Source of the DNA: Pseudomonadota bacterium
Lineage (GTDB): Bacteria > Desulfobacterota > Desulfobacteria > Desulfobacterales > RPRI01
Assembly: GCA_018901125.1 (NCBI GenBank)
Contig: JAHIFE010000189.1
Span: 1 to 64,000, forward strand
Length of the DNA: 64,000 nucleotides
Direction of reading: 5' to 3'
Shown here one piece after another: positions 38,093 to 47,900 of the stretch (position 1 is its first letter; every line of letters starts with the position of its first letter). Below the pieces are notes generated by a model that did not search any database, had not been told where the DNA came from, and was given only the letters and a program-made list of their open reading frames with translations. Both the position numbers and the translations under genes were made by a program.

Positions 38093-39733
38093 ATGATGTC
38101 TTGTATGCGGTTGCCCAGATACATTTGCCCTGCATGGTATTGTTCGGTCATCTCATTTTTTATAATATTTCTTTTTTTATCAGTCGGTTTTGCTGAGGAC
38201 AACTCCTCCATAAACCTTGATTCTGCTGAAAAGATACATATTACTGCTGACAGTCTGGTTTCTGACAGCAATGCAAAATTTGCCGAGTTTATTGGAAATG
38301 TAGAGGCAATTCAGGGAGAATTTTTTATAAACTCTGACAGGTTGAAAATATTTTACAAAGGCGATGCAAAAGAAAAAACAGCATCCGGAACCGGTGAATC
38401 AATTGAAAAAATTATTGCTACCGGAAATGTACATATAAAATCAAAAGACATGTCTGCCGTTACACAACAGGCCCAATACAATACAGACACTATGATCATT
38501 ACATTAACCGGCGAAGGTTCAAAGGTGTTTGATCAGAAAAATTTTGTAACAGGATCTAAAATAATCCTTTACCGCAAAGAAGGCGTCACTAAGGTTGAAG
38601 GAGATAAAACCAAAAGAGTAACCGCTGTTTTCTATCCGAAAGAAAAAACTGCAGCAGCAAAGGAAGGGGAAAAAGAAAAGGGACTAAAGGCTGAAAAGCC
38701 CGAAAATATTTCAGGTGCAACAAAAGAGATTACCCCGGAAAAGCAGGTGCTGCTCCCGGAAAATACAGGCAGCACAGAAAAAGAAACACTTGCGTCAAAT
38801 GAAGCGCTCACAAAGCCAATGGTTCAGCCGGAAGCTATAGCGCTTATACCTGTTCCGCCCGCTCCCCCTGTTATTTCTCATATTACACCGAAAAATGATA
38901 ATACGAAACCGGATCAAGCCGCTGAGAAATTTACACACGGAAGATTTAAAACGAGTATGGGCGTAACAATTTTTGAAGACAAAACTGTTAATGGTGCAAC
39001 GGGTTTTCAGGAAACTCTTTCAAAAAATCTTACAGAAAACATAAAAAAGAATTGTCCGGATATACTCTTATTAAAAACCGGTGCCAATAATTACCCTTCG
39101 AGTTTTATAAATTATCCAAGACTTGCATCTGGAAATATAGATACATATAAACTCTGTGAGACCGGAAGGCTGCTGGGTCTGAATACGATCTTGACAGGCT
39201 CGATAACAGACATAAAAACAGACAGCAAATCTAGCGGCAGGTTATTCTGGAAAAAAACCGTACCGGAAATAAGCATGACAGTTCGCATAGAGCTTTTTGA
39301 TACCGAGACAGCAACAAAACTTTTTGATAAAAGCTATACCTATAAAGCAGATTCTGATAAAGCCGGGCCTGAACTTGCAAAATCAGGTAAATTCGAGCCT
39401 GCTTTTTTGAAAGCGGCTTTAACATATTATACATCCTCAGCCGGAAGCTTGCTTTGCAACATCTTGAAGGAGAAAAAATGGAAGGGATTTATTTCCTCGG
39501 TTTCGGAAGACAAAGTCAACATATCTTCCGGAAGAAATATGGGATTTGTTTCGGGCATGGTGTTTGAAGTTTTTGGAAATAAAGTAGTCAACGGAGTCGA
39601 AAACCAGAAGTTCCTGGTGCCAGGTGCCAAAGCCGGAGAGATCAAAATAACCAATGTTTTAGATAACAGTTCTGAGGCTGTAAAAATATCGGGGAGTGCT
39701 TTAAAGGAAGGCTATGTTTTAAAGCCTAAATGA
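38093..39733 (+). CDS. LptA/OstA-like N-terminal domain fused to a FlgT/CsgG-like C-terminal region
   Basis: IHITADSLVSDSNAKFAEFIGNVEAIQGEFFINSDRLKIFY; C-term ISSGRNMGFVSGMVFEVFGN...GEIKITNVLDNSS. Confidence 0.65.
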   Translation: MMSCMRLPRYICPAWYCSVISFFIIFLFLSVGFAEDNSSINLDSAEKIHITADSLVSDSNAKFAEFIGNVEAIQGEFFINSDRLKIFYKGDAKEKTASGTGESIEKIIATGNVHIKSKDMSAVTQQAQYNTDTMIITLTGEGSKVFDQKNFVTGSKIILYRKEGVTKVEGDKTKRVTAVFYPKEKTAAAKEGEKEKGLKAEKPENISGATKEITPEKQVLLPENTGSTEKETLASNEALTKPMVQPEAIALIPVPPAPPVISHITPKNDNTKPDQAAEKFTHGRFKTSMGVTIFEDKTVNGATGFQETLSKNLTENIKKNCPDILLLKTGANNYPSSFINYPRLASGNIDTYKLCETGRLLGLNTILTGSITDIKTDSKSSGRLFWKKTVPEISMTVRIELFDTETATKLFDKSYTYKADSDKAGPELAKSGKFEPAFLKAALTYYTSSAGSLLCNILKEKKWKGFISSVSEDKVNISSGRNMGFVSGMVFEVFGNKVVNGVENQKFLVPGAKAGEIKITNVLDNSSEAVKISGSALKEGYVLKPK

Positions 39734-39783
39734 GGATAAGTTCGTAAGCTCATAAGTTGCAAAGCTGATAAGTTCACAAAACC

Positions 39784-41154
39784 TTAAGCCTTCCACGCAT
39801 CATAAACTTTTTGCCTTGATCTGGCAGCAGTTTTAAGGATTCCGACATTCACATCAACATAATCATAAACTATAGCTTTGTTTTTCCCCGGTGCCGGCCT
39901 TAGTATCCTTCCAAGATATTGAAGCACTCTTCCGGCAAACCTTATGGGAGTTACTATAAACAGAGTCGACAGGTTTTTGCAATCGAAGCCTTCCCCGATA
40001 AGCTGTCCTGTGGCCACAAGCACTTTTATTTCCCCGTTATTAAGGCGATCAAGGATATCTTTCCTGTTTTTAGTCGGTACATCGCCTGTAAGTAAATCTG
40101 ATGTTATTTTATACCTGTATTTTAATATCGACTGCAAGATTTCACAGTGCTTTTTCCTGTCTGTAAGTACAAGACAGCATTTCCCATCTCCATCTTTTGA
40201 TTCTTTTGCAATGTCTGAAGCTATCAGATGATTCCTGCCATCGTTTGAGGTAAGCTCAGAGAGCATTTTGCTGTATTCATTAACAGGATCAAAAAACGGA
40301 TTGAAATCTGTTTCTCTTACAATAACCTCGGCAGGCAGAAGATCACCCTTTTCAATAAGTGCTGTTTTATCGATTTCATGCCGGACATCTCCAAGATACC
40401 AGAATATTAGTTTTGAAAGATTATCTCTGCGCCAGGGTGTTGCAGATAATCCAAGCATATATTTTGAATCAAAGCCGGATACTGCCTCGCTAAATGTCCT
40501 GCTGGGAGTCCTGTGACATTCGTCAACCACAAGATGCCCTGTTCTTAAAGAAACCTCTTCAATACATTTATAAACTGACTGAACAAGGGCGACAGTAATT
40601 TTTTCTCCTATTTTCTTTTTTCCCGATCCTATTATTCCGATTTCTTCTTTTGGGATGCCAAAAAATGTTTCAATACGTTCGATCCATTGGTTAGCAAGCT
40701 CTTTTGAATGCACAATTATCAATGCAGGCTGCATTCGCTGCTTTATCATATAAAGAGCCATTACGGTTTTGCCGCTTCCTGTAGGAGAATTCAATGTTCC
40801 AAAATCTTTGGAAAGCATGACACTGACTGCCTGATCCTGGAAAGGCTTCAACACGCCATTGAATTTAAAATCAACCGGAGGAAGAAAACGTCTGTTATCC
40901 ACAATTTCATGTTCAATTCCGTGGCGTTTACAAAGCAGTATCAGCTGGCGCATAAAACCTCTTGGAATGCAAAGGCCTCCTCCTTTTATCCTGTCAAAAA
41001 ACTTCAAAACTCTTGGAGTTCCCTTGTTCCAGCGCCCCATTTTTTCATTTTCTATCCATTTGGGGTTGGATAATGTAAGTTTTTCCGTAACCAACTGATA
41101 TATCTCGGTTGGAATTATAGAAAGCCTCAGGTTGTTTGATATAACTATTTTCAA
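39784..41154 (-). CDS. DEAD/DEAH-box helicase (XPB/UvsW-like SF2)
   Basis: NSPTGSGKTVMALYMI; VVDECHRTP; LSATPWRRD; FAGRVLQYLGRILRP. Confidence 0.85.
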   Translation of the reverse strand: MKIVISNNLRLSIIPTEIYQLVTEKLTLSNPKWIENEKMGRWNKGTPRVLKFFDRIKGGGLCIPRGFMRQLILLCKRHGIEHEIVDNRRFLPPVDFKFNGVLKPFQDQAVSVMLSKDFGTLNSPTGSGKTVMALYMIKQRMQPALIIVHSKELANQWIERIETFFGIPKEEIGIIGSGKKKIGEKITVALVQSVYKCIEEVSLRTGHLVVDECHRTPSRTFSEAVSGFDSKYMLGLSATPWRRDNLSKLIFWYLGDVRHEIDKTALIEKGDLLPAEVIVRETDFNPFFDPVNEYSKMLSELTSNDGRNHLIASDIAKESKDGDGKCCLVLTDRKKHCEILQSILKYRYKITSDLLTGDVPTKNRKDILDRLNNGEIKVLVATGQLIGEGFDCKNLSTLFIVTPIRFAGRVLQYLGRILRPAPGKNKAIVYDYVDVNVGILKTAARSRQKVYDAWKA

Positions 41155-41165
41155 GTTATCACCCT

Positions 41166-41819
41166 TTAAGCGAAGTTCTTTAGCACTTCTTTGAAAGCTA
41201 AGCTAAGTTTTGCTTCAGGATATTTTGACATATAGTTCTCAAGGTCTGCAATCTCATCAATATCCGTCCTGGATGCAAGCAGGCTGCAAGTGATACCAAG
41301 AGATTCGGCAATTGCAATAGTTGAGGAAAAAACATTTTCCGTGCTCCATGAAATATCTGCAAACAATTGAGGATAAAAAGCCGACAACCCGATAAGATAA
41401 TATCCTCCGTCTTCCGAAGGGCCAAGAACAAGTTTGCAGGTTTTAAGAAGTTCAAATGTTTTAAGGATATCAACATGCGATATAGCAGGACAATCCGTTC
41501 CTGCTATGCATATCCGTTCATAATTTAAGGCAAACCCCTGTTCAAAAACACCATACATCTTCTGCCCCAGATTTCCTTCAGGCTGATCTTTAATAATAAT
41601 GTCTTCGGATATTTCTTTAAAGTATGCTTTACTGCTTTCCTGTGTTTTACAGATAATGACATCATAATTATTCACAGAAATTAGGTTAATAATGATATGG
41701 CGAAGCATAAGATCGTAAAGAGATGAAGCAGCCTTCATGCCGATATTTTTCCCAAGCCTTGTTTTAACCTGCCCGCAAACAGGCTCTTTGGCAAAAAGAA
41801 GCAGAAGTTCTTTTTTCAT
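41166..41819 (-). CDS. TIGR04282/DUF2064-type glycosyltransferase of arsenosugar-type clusters
   Basis: LLLFAKEPVCGQVKTRLGK; AGTDCPAIS; LGPSEDGGYYLIGL. True start MKKELLLLF at 41819, ATGA overlap. Confidence 0.8.
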   Translation of the reverse strand: MKKELLLLFAKEPVCGQVKTRLGKNIGMKAASSLYDLMLRHIIINLISVNNYDVIICKTQESSKAYFKEISEDIIIKDQPEGNLGQKMYGVFEQGFALNYERICIAGTDCPAISHVDILKTFELLKTCKLVLGPSEDGGYYLIGLSAFYPQLFADISWSTENVFSSTIAIAESLGITCSLLASRTDIDEIADLENYMSKYPEAKLSLAFKEVLKNFA

Positions 41820-42505
41820 CTTATATTCCTGTATAGCTTTGCAAGACTGTAAGGCGATACTCCCAACCAATAGAGCAACGGGATAAAAAACATCAGCGCA
41901 GCAGCAGTTATAATGCCATGTTTAAAACGTCTGTAGGATACATCAACAAACAATCCGGAATAGTATAATTTGCCTTCGGCAAAAACCTTTTTTGAAAACT
42001 CATAATCTTCCATTATGGGAATTTCAGGAAAGCCCGAAACGGATTCAAAAGTATTTTTTGTAACAAAGATTGCCTGATCGCCATACATATATTTTGCATA
42101 TCGGGATCTGAGGCCGGAAATATAAGCAAAAAAACTGTCCAGTCTGCCAAGATTATCTTTGCTGCCACATCTTATTCTGAATCCGCCTGCCACAAATCCT
42201 GAATTAACAGCTTTGATGACTTCTGACTTCCATTCTCTTGGAAGAGATGTATCGGCATGCAGAAAAAGCAAAATATCACCCTTTGCCCTGCCAGCGCCAT
42301 AATTCATCTGAGTTGCACGTCCGGCTTTGGCGAATTTCAGAAGCGTAATGTTTTTAAACCCTGCCGTTATTTCCGCAGTCCGGTCTTTACTGCCGCCATC
42401 TACCACAATTACTTCGGTATCTTCATCCATAACTAAAGTCAGGGATTCAAGTTGTCCGGCTATGATCTTTTCCTCATTGAATACAGGAATTATAATTGAG
42501 ACCAT
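41816..42505 (-). CDS. family 2 glycosyltransferase (TIGR04283-like)
   Basis: SIIIPVFNEEKIIAGQL; DGGSKDRTAEI; LFLHADTSLP. Confidence 0.88.
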   Translation of the reverse strand: MVSIIIPVFNEEKIIAGQLESLTLVMDEDTEVIVVDGGSKDRTAEITAGFKNITLLKFAKAGRATQMNYGAGRAKGDILLFLHADTSLPREWKSEVIKAVNSGFVAGGFRIRCGSKDNLGRLDSFFAYISGLRSRYAKYMYGDQAIFVTKNTFESVSGFPEIPIMEDYEFSKKVFAEGKLYYSGLFVDVSYRRFKHGIITAAALMFFIPLLYWLGVSPYSLAKLYRNIR

Positions 42506-42509
42506 TGGG

Positions 42510-43496
42510 CTATTCTAAAGCGCCTTGGCATGAAGAACCAGCGCCGGCCGTACATCCATAACAATGATTGTGCAGAGCTATAGGTCGCCTGCAAAGCTTT
42601 TTTATATCAAATCTGCTGATATGATCTGAATATTTTGAACTGATAGGCATATTTAGCATCTGATTAAAATCGCAGTCAAACAGACTTCCGTTCCATGCCA
42701 CCGAAACCATTGTTCTGCACATAACATTTTCAAGAGCTTCCGGGTTAAATGCCTGTAATAATTCAAACATATATTCATCATAGTTTCCGGAAGCCAGAAG
42801 AAAATCAAGATACCTTCCTACCGGCATGTTGTTTATGCAAAACAGAGTATTAAAATCTATATCGTAATTGTTTTTTAAGCTTTGTTTGTAATTTTGCTCA
42901 AGACTTTTCTGACTTGCAGGCAGGTATGCGCCAAGAGGATTATGGACAAGATTAATGACAAGACCGCTTTCTGCTTTCCCATAACCGTTTTCATTCAGTA
43001 TTTTTGCAGCCTGTATAAACTTTCTGAAAAATCCCTTGCCACGCTGCCGGTCGGCTCTGTTCTCATCACAATCCGGAAGCGAAGCAACTATCTCCACTTT
43101 GTTTTGAGTATAGATTTGAGTAAAATCTGAATATTGACTTTCGGCCAGAATGGCAAGATTTGATCTTACGATAAGACGTCGCCCCAGCTTTGCCGTTTGT
43201 TCTATAAATTTTTTTATACCCGGATTCATCTCAGGAGCACCACCGGTAATATCAACGACACTGATACTGCTGTTTTCCCTGATTACTTTCAGGCATAAAT
43301 CCAGGATATCGGAGGACATAACTTCTTCTCTTTTATCGCCGGCTTCGACATGACAGTGCCTGCAAAAAAGATTACATCGTTTTCCCACATTTAACTGTAA
43401 TACTTCTATTTCTGCAGCATATACAGGGCCTGCCAGCTTTTGAGTGAAATGAACGGGGCATCTGTTCAATGTTGCAAGTTGATTGGAAACAGCCAT
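42510..43496 (-). CDS. arsS: ArsS-like radical SAM protein (arsenosugar biosynthesis family)
   Basis: NVGKRCNLFCRHCHVEAG; DITGGAPEMNP; CFINN-like LFCINNMPVGRYLDFL; C-terminal HCYGCTAGAGSSCQGAL. Confidence 0.85.
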   Translation of the reverse strand: MAVSNQLATLNRCPVHFTQKLAGPVYAAEIEVLQLNVGKRCNLFCRHCHVEAGDKREEVMSSDILDLCLKVIRENSSISVVDITGGAPEMNPGIKKFIEQTAKLGRRLIVRSNLAILAESQYSDFTQIYTQNKVEIVASLPDCDENRADRQRGKGFFRKFIQAAKILNENGYGKAESGLVINLVHNPLGAYLPASQKSLEQNYKQSLKNNYDIDFNTLFCINNMPVGRYLDFLLASGNYDEYMFELLQAFNPEALENVMCRTMVSVAWNGSLFDCDFNQMLNMPISSKYSDHISRFDIKKLCRRPIALHNHCYGCTAGAGSSCQGALE

Positions 43497-43497
43497 T

Positions 43498-43833
43498 TTA
43501 CATACTCTTTTTTTTGATTATTTTTCGCATCTGTGTTGAATGAACAAGAGTTATGCCTGCCATCATTGAAGATCCGACATGCACGGCCTCCATCATCTCA
43601 TCTTCGCTGATGCCAAGCGAGAGGCATTTATTAGTATAAGCATCTATACAGTAAGGACAATTCTGAGTCATTGCCACAGTGAGCGCTATAAGGGTTTTTT
43701 CCCGCTCGCTTAATTTGCCGGCTGAAGTCGAAACCTGGTAGTAATCAAAAAATTTATTGCCCTGATCGGAGGCATATTCAACAATATTGGAAAAATCCGC
43801 CAGATCTTCCGGTTCATAATAATTTGATGCCAT
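43498..43833 (-). CDS. carboxymuconolactone decarboxylase/AhpD-like protein (arsenosugar-associated)
   Basis: TVAMTQNCPYCIDAYTNKCLSLG CxxC motif; directly upstream of the ArsS-like gene. Confidence 0.8.
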   Translation of the reverse strand: MASNYYEPEDLADFSNIVEYASDQGNKFFDYYQVSTSAGKLSEREKTLIALTVAMTQNCPYCIDAYTNKCLSLGISEDEMMEAVHVGSSMMAGITLVHSTQMRKIIKKKSM

Positions 43834-44063
43834 ATTATATTCCTTTGTAAATTTGATGGATAAATGCTGTTTCCATCCGGCTGGAAGGTTTTTACCACTT
43901 TTTTTACAGAAAATTATCCTATGTTTAAAAGATTTTTATCTGCAAGATTGCGACATCGGACATCCTCCGGTGAAAAAAGGAAAATCATAAAACACAGATA
44001 TATTGTAACCGGAAGAGAGCTTTGCGTAAAGCCCCCTTTTGCCCGATTTCAGTGTCAGGCTCG

Positions 44064-44155
44064 AATTTAAATCCTCGAAATACTCTATGTATTCCTGCGT
44101 TTGAAATTTTCACATTTCTTGAACTTGAGCGAAATTGGACGTTCTTCAAAAGTCT
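44064..44155 (-). mobile_element. degenerate half-copy of the MITE-like element
   Basis: atcctcgaaatactctatgtattcctgcgtttgaaattttcac... matches the central and right part of copy B with many substitutions. Confidence 0.6.
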
Positions 44156-44268
44156 CTGCGGGCTTTATATTTCTGGAAAATAATAAAAAGCTTATCATAC
44201 GCTTTCTGTCCAAAAAACAGCCCTAAGATTAAACAAGGCGGTAGAATTTTAAAAATCAGTAAACCTTT

Positions 44269-44334
44269 GAGCCAGTTTCAAAAAGTCCCATTTTCACCCA
44301 CCTTGACCAAACTGAAACGTTTTGAAAGTGGCTC
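44269..44334 (-). mobile_element. MITE-like element, copy C (66-bp internal-deletion derivative)
   Basis: gagccagtttcaaaaagtcccatttt...ccttgaccaaactgaaacgttttgaaagtggctc; both TIRs intact; CTTT at 44265-44268 and 44335-44338. Confidence 0.85.
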
Positions 44335-44338
44335 CTTT

Positions 44339-46144
44339 TTATAATTTAACTGTCTTTACTCTTAAGCAAAGTTCATCAAGCTGAGCTTTACTGGTTTCAG
44401 ATGGCGCATTAGTCAAAAGGCATGATGCCTTCTGTGTTTTTGGAAAAGCAATTACATCCCGTATGGATGATCCGCCGCAAAGTATCATGATCAGTCTGTC
44501 GAAACCAAAAGCAATTCCGCCATGAGGTGGAGCGCCGGAATCAAGAGCTGAAAGGAGAAAGCCGAATTTTTCATTGTATGATTCCGGTGTCATGCCAAGA
44601 GTTTCGAAAACGGTTTCCTGTAATTTTTTCTGGTGAATACGTATGCTGCCGCCACCGATTTCAGATCCGTTTAATACAAGATCATAGGCTCTTGAACGAA
44701 CTGCAAGTGGGTTTTCCTTTAAAAGCTGGAAGTCTTCCTCAAGCGGGGAAGTGAAAGGGTGGTGCATTGCCTGATATCTTTTTTCTGTTTCATCATATTC
44801 TATCATAGGAAACTGAGTAACCCATAAAAAATTGAATATGTTATCATCAATAAGATTCAGCTTTTGGGCGATATGGTTTCTTAAATGTCCAAGTGCATCG
44901 TTTGTGATTTTAGGCTGATCCGCTACAAAGAAAATCAGGTCGCCGGTCTCAATTTCAATACGTTCTGCAAGGGCTTGTTTTTCATTTTCAGTAAAGAATT
45001 TTGCAATAGGAGACTGCCACCCGTCTTCTTTAACCTTTATCCAGGCAAGTCCTTTTGCTTTATAAACAGCTGCAAATGCAGTAAAATCATCAACCTCTTT
45101 TCTTGAAAAGCCAACGCATCCTTTAGCGTTTAACGCCTTAACGATACCGCCTTTTTCAACAACAGTTGAAAAAACCTTAAATCCTGATGTTTTTACTATA
45201 TCCGAAACATCTTTAAGCTCCAGCCCAAACCGCAGGTCCGGCTTATCAAGTCCATAACGACCAATTGCTTCCGAGTACGGAATTTTTAAAAACGGAGTTT
45301 GAATATCTTTGTCTAGCACATCCTTGAAAAGATTTTTTATTAAACCCTCAGCAAGATTCATAACATCATCTTCGCCCACAAAACTCATTTCAATATCTAT
45401 CTGGGTAAATTCAGGCTGACGATCGGCTCTTAAGTCCTCATCTCTGAAACAGCGCACAATCTGATAATACCTGTCAAAGCCGGAAATCATCAAAAGCTGT
45501 TTGAAAATCTGCGGAGACTGGGGAAGCGCATAAAACATTCCCGGATTTATGCGGCTTGGGACAAGATAGTCGCGGGCGCCTTCAGGAGTACTTTTAGTTA
45601 AAACCGGAGTTTCAATATCTATAAACCCAAGACCGTTTAAATATTTTCTTACAGATGCAGCAGATTTATGGCGAAGAATAAGGTTTTTTTGAATATTCGG
45701 ACGTCTTAAATCAATATGCCTGTTTTTAAGGCGCACATTTTCGGAAACATCCACAGAGTCTTCTATCAGAAAAGGAGGGGTGCATGCTTCATTTAAAATT
45801 TTAAGCTCAGATACAAAAACTTCAATCTCACCGGTCTTCAAATTCGGATTCGTCATTCCTTCGGGGCGTTTTTCAACCTTTCCCCGGATTCCTATTACAT
45901 ATTCACTTCTTATTTCATGAGCTTTGCTGTGTGAATTGCTTTCATGATCCGGATTGAAAACAACCTGGGTTAACCCTTCCCTGTCGCGCAAATCAATAAA
46001 GATTACTCCTCCGTGATCTCTTCTGCGCTGTACCCATCCCATAAGAACTACTTCCCTGCCTATATCTGCTATGTTAAGCTCGCAGCAGTTATGGGTTCTT
46101 CTCATTTTCCCAAGTATATCTGTCAACTGTTTTAATCCTTTCAA
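44339..46144 (-). CDS. aspS: aspartyl-tRNA synthetase
   Basis: Class II motifs ([36 protein letters not shown]); start may be internal (MRRTHNC). Confidence 0.96.
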   Translation of the reverse strand: MKGLKQLTDILGKMRRTHNCCELNIADIGREVVLMGWVQRRRDHGGVIFIDLRDREGLTQVVFNPDHESNSHSKAHEIRSEYVIGIRGKVEKRPEGMTNPNLKTGEIEVFVSELKILNEACTPPFLIEDSVDVSENVRLKNRHIDLRRPNIQKNLILRHKSAASVRKYLNGLGFIDIETPVLTKSTPEGARDYLVPSRINPGMFYALPQSPQIFKQLLMISGFDRYYQIVRCFRDEDLRADRQPEFTQIDIEMSFVGEDDVMNLAEGLIKNLFKDVLDKDIQTPFLKIPYSEAIGRYGLDKPDLRFGLELKDVSDIVKTSGFKVFSTVVEKGGIVKALNAKGCVGFSRKEVDDFTAFAAVYKAKGLAWIKVKEDGWQSPIAKFFTENEKQALAERIEIETGDLIFFVADQPKITNDALGHLRNHIAQKLNLIDDNIFNFLWVTQFPMIEYDETEKRYQAMHHPFTSPLEEDFQLLKENPLAVRSRAYDLVLNGSEIGGGSIRIHQKKLQETVFETLGMTPESYNEKFGFLLSALDSGAPPHGGIAFGFDRLIMILCGGSSIRDVIAFPKTQKASCLLTNAPSETSKAQLDELCLRVKTVKL

Positions 46145-46246
46145 AATATTTATATATTTTGCGGTTTATAGAATTACCGTAACAAGCATTCTAAAACTGG
46201 CCCATAAAATAGCGATGTTCGTTGTACTCTATTTACTTTGAAAAGG

Positions 46247-47518
46247 TTATAATACCTTTTCATTTGCCACAAATATTGATTTAAGCTTTTCCACTAGACC
46301 ATCTATAGGCACGGAAACCTGCTCTTTTGTGGCCATATTTCTTAAAACAGCAGATCCTTCATTTAGTTCATTATCTCCTATAATAAGAACATGACCGGCT
46401 GCAAGCCTGTCCGCTTTTTTCATTTGTCCTTTTAAACCTTTATCCGAAAAATCGGTTTCTGTTTTTATTCCCAAAAGGCTAAGAGCGCACGACCATTTCA
46501 GTGCATTTGTTTTAGCTTTATCTCCAAGAGCGGCAATAAAGATATCGGGTTTGCAGGAAACATCTGCATTATCTGAAGAAATAATTTCTGCAAGCCTGTC
46601 GAATCCTATCGCAAAACCAATTGCAGGCTGAGACGGTCCTCCCAGAGACTCTATAAGCTTGTCATAACGTCCGCCACCGGCCACAGCACTTTGGGCTCCA
46701 AGTGAACCCGTATGCACTTCAAATGTTGTTCTTGTATAATAATCGAGACCTCTTACAAGCTGTTTGTCGATTTCAAATTGAATATCCAAATCATTTAATG
46801 AATTTTTTACTTCTTCAAAATGCTCACGACATTCATCACAAAGATGTTCTATAATTGATGGGGCATCCTTCATTGCCTCACGACAGGCAAGCACCTTGCA
46901 GTCAATAACTCTTAAAGGATTTTTATCTTTTCTTCTTTCACAGTCCGAACAAAGCATTGATGTAATATTTGACATGAACTTTTGAAGCGATTTCTTAAAG
47001 CCGGGACGGCATACCGGGCACCCCAGCGAATTTAAATGCACACTAACATCAGTAACGGACAATCTTTTAAAAAGTTCAACTAACATAAATATAAGTTGAG
47101 CATCTGCAAGGGGTGAATCAACCCCCAGAATTTCAGCATTGATCTGGTAGAATTGTCTGTAACGGCCCTTTTGCGGTCTTTCTCTCCTGAACATCGGGCC
47201 TATCGTATAAAATTTCTGCACCGGATCAACCGCATAGAGTCTGTGCTGAATATATGCCCTTACAACAGATGCCGTAGCTTCAGGGCGTAAAGTAATTAAT
47301 TCGTCTTTTTTGTTAAGAAAAGTAAACATCTCCTTCTCAACAATATCGGTATCCTGTCCAATACTTCTTGAAAAAAGTTCGGTATGCTCGATAATAGGAA
47401 GACGAATCTCACAAAAGCCAAAATTTTCAAAAAGGGATATCGCGGTCTTTTCTATTTTTTTCCAAAGGCCTACCTCTTCCGGAAGAATATCTTTAAACCC
47501 TCTTATTAATTGAATCAT
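46247..47518 (-). CDS. hisS: histidyl-tRNA synthetase
   Basis: RGFKDILPEEV; LRPEATASVVRAYI; GLDYYTRTTFEV; GGGRYDKL. Confidence 0.96.
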   Translation of the reverse strand: MIQLIRGFKDILPEEVGLWKKIEKTAISLFENFGFCEIRLPIIEHTELFSRSIGQDTDIVEKEMFTFLNKKDELITLRPEATASVVRAYIQHRLYAVDPVQKFYTIGPMFRRERPQKGRYRQFYQINAEILGVDSPLADAQLIFMLVELFKRLSVTDVSVHLNSLGCPVCRPGFKKSLQKFMSNITSMLCSDCERRKDKNPLRVIDCKVLACREAMKDAPSIIEHLCDECREHFEEVKNSLNDLDIQFEIDKQLVRGLDYYTRTTFEVHTGSLGAQSAVAGGGRYDKLIESLGGPSQPAIGFAIGFDRLAEIISSDNADVSCKPDIFIAALGDKAKTNALKWSCALSLLGIKTETDFSDKGLKGQMKKADRLAAGHVLIIGDNELNEGSAVLRNMATKEQVSVPIDGLVEKLKSIFVANEKVL

Positions 47519-47581
47519 TTCCTTTTAACTTAAGCTCCGTTTATTACAGCTATATTTGAAAAATAAGATTGATAAACTTAT

Positions 47582-47723
47582 GAGCCACTTTCAAAACGTT
47601 TCAGTTTGGTCAAGGTCAAGGCGGGAGAAAATTTTAACCGCTGGAATACATGGAGTATTTCGAGGATTAATATTTTCATCCAACGCAGAGATCGGCCAAA
47701 ATGGGACGTTTTGAAACTGGCTC
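47582..47723 (+). mobile_element. MITE-like element, copy D (142 bp)
   Basis: Near identical to copy A; TTAT at 47578-47581 and 47724-47727. Confidence 0.9.
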
Positions 47724-47900
47724 TTATAATAACTTAGAATGCCGGTAAAGCAATTCTTTCTATCCCAAAATCCGGTATTTAGTCAATAACTAAGTCCTTG
47801 TTATAATATTTTGACTATAAGATTAACATAACTTATATTACCTTACCATATAAAATAAAGTTCAAAAAAATTAACAGACCTGAAAGGATGCAAATATAAT

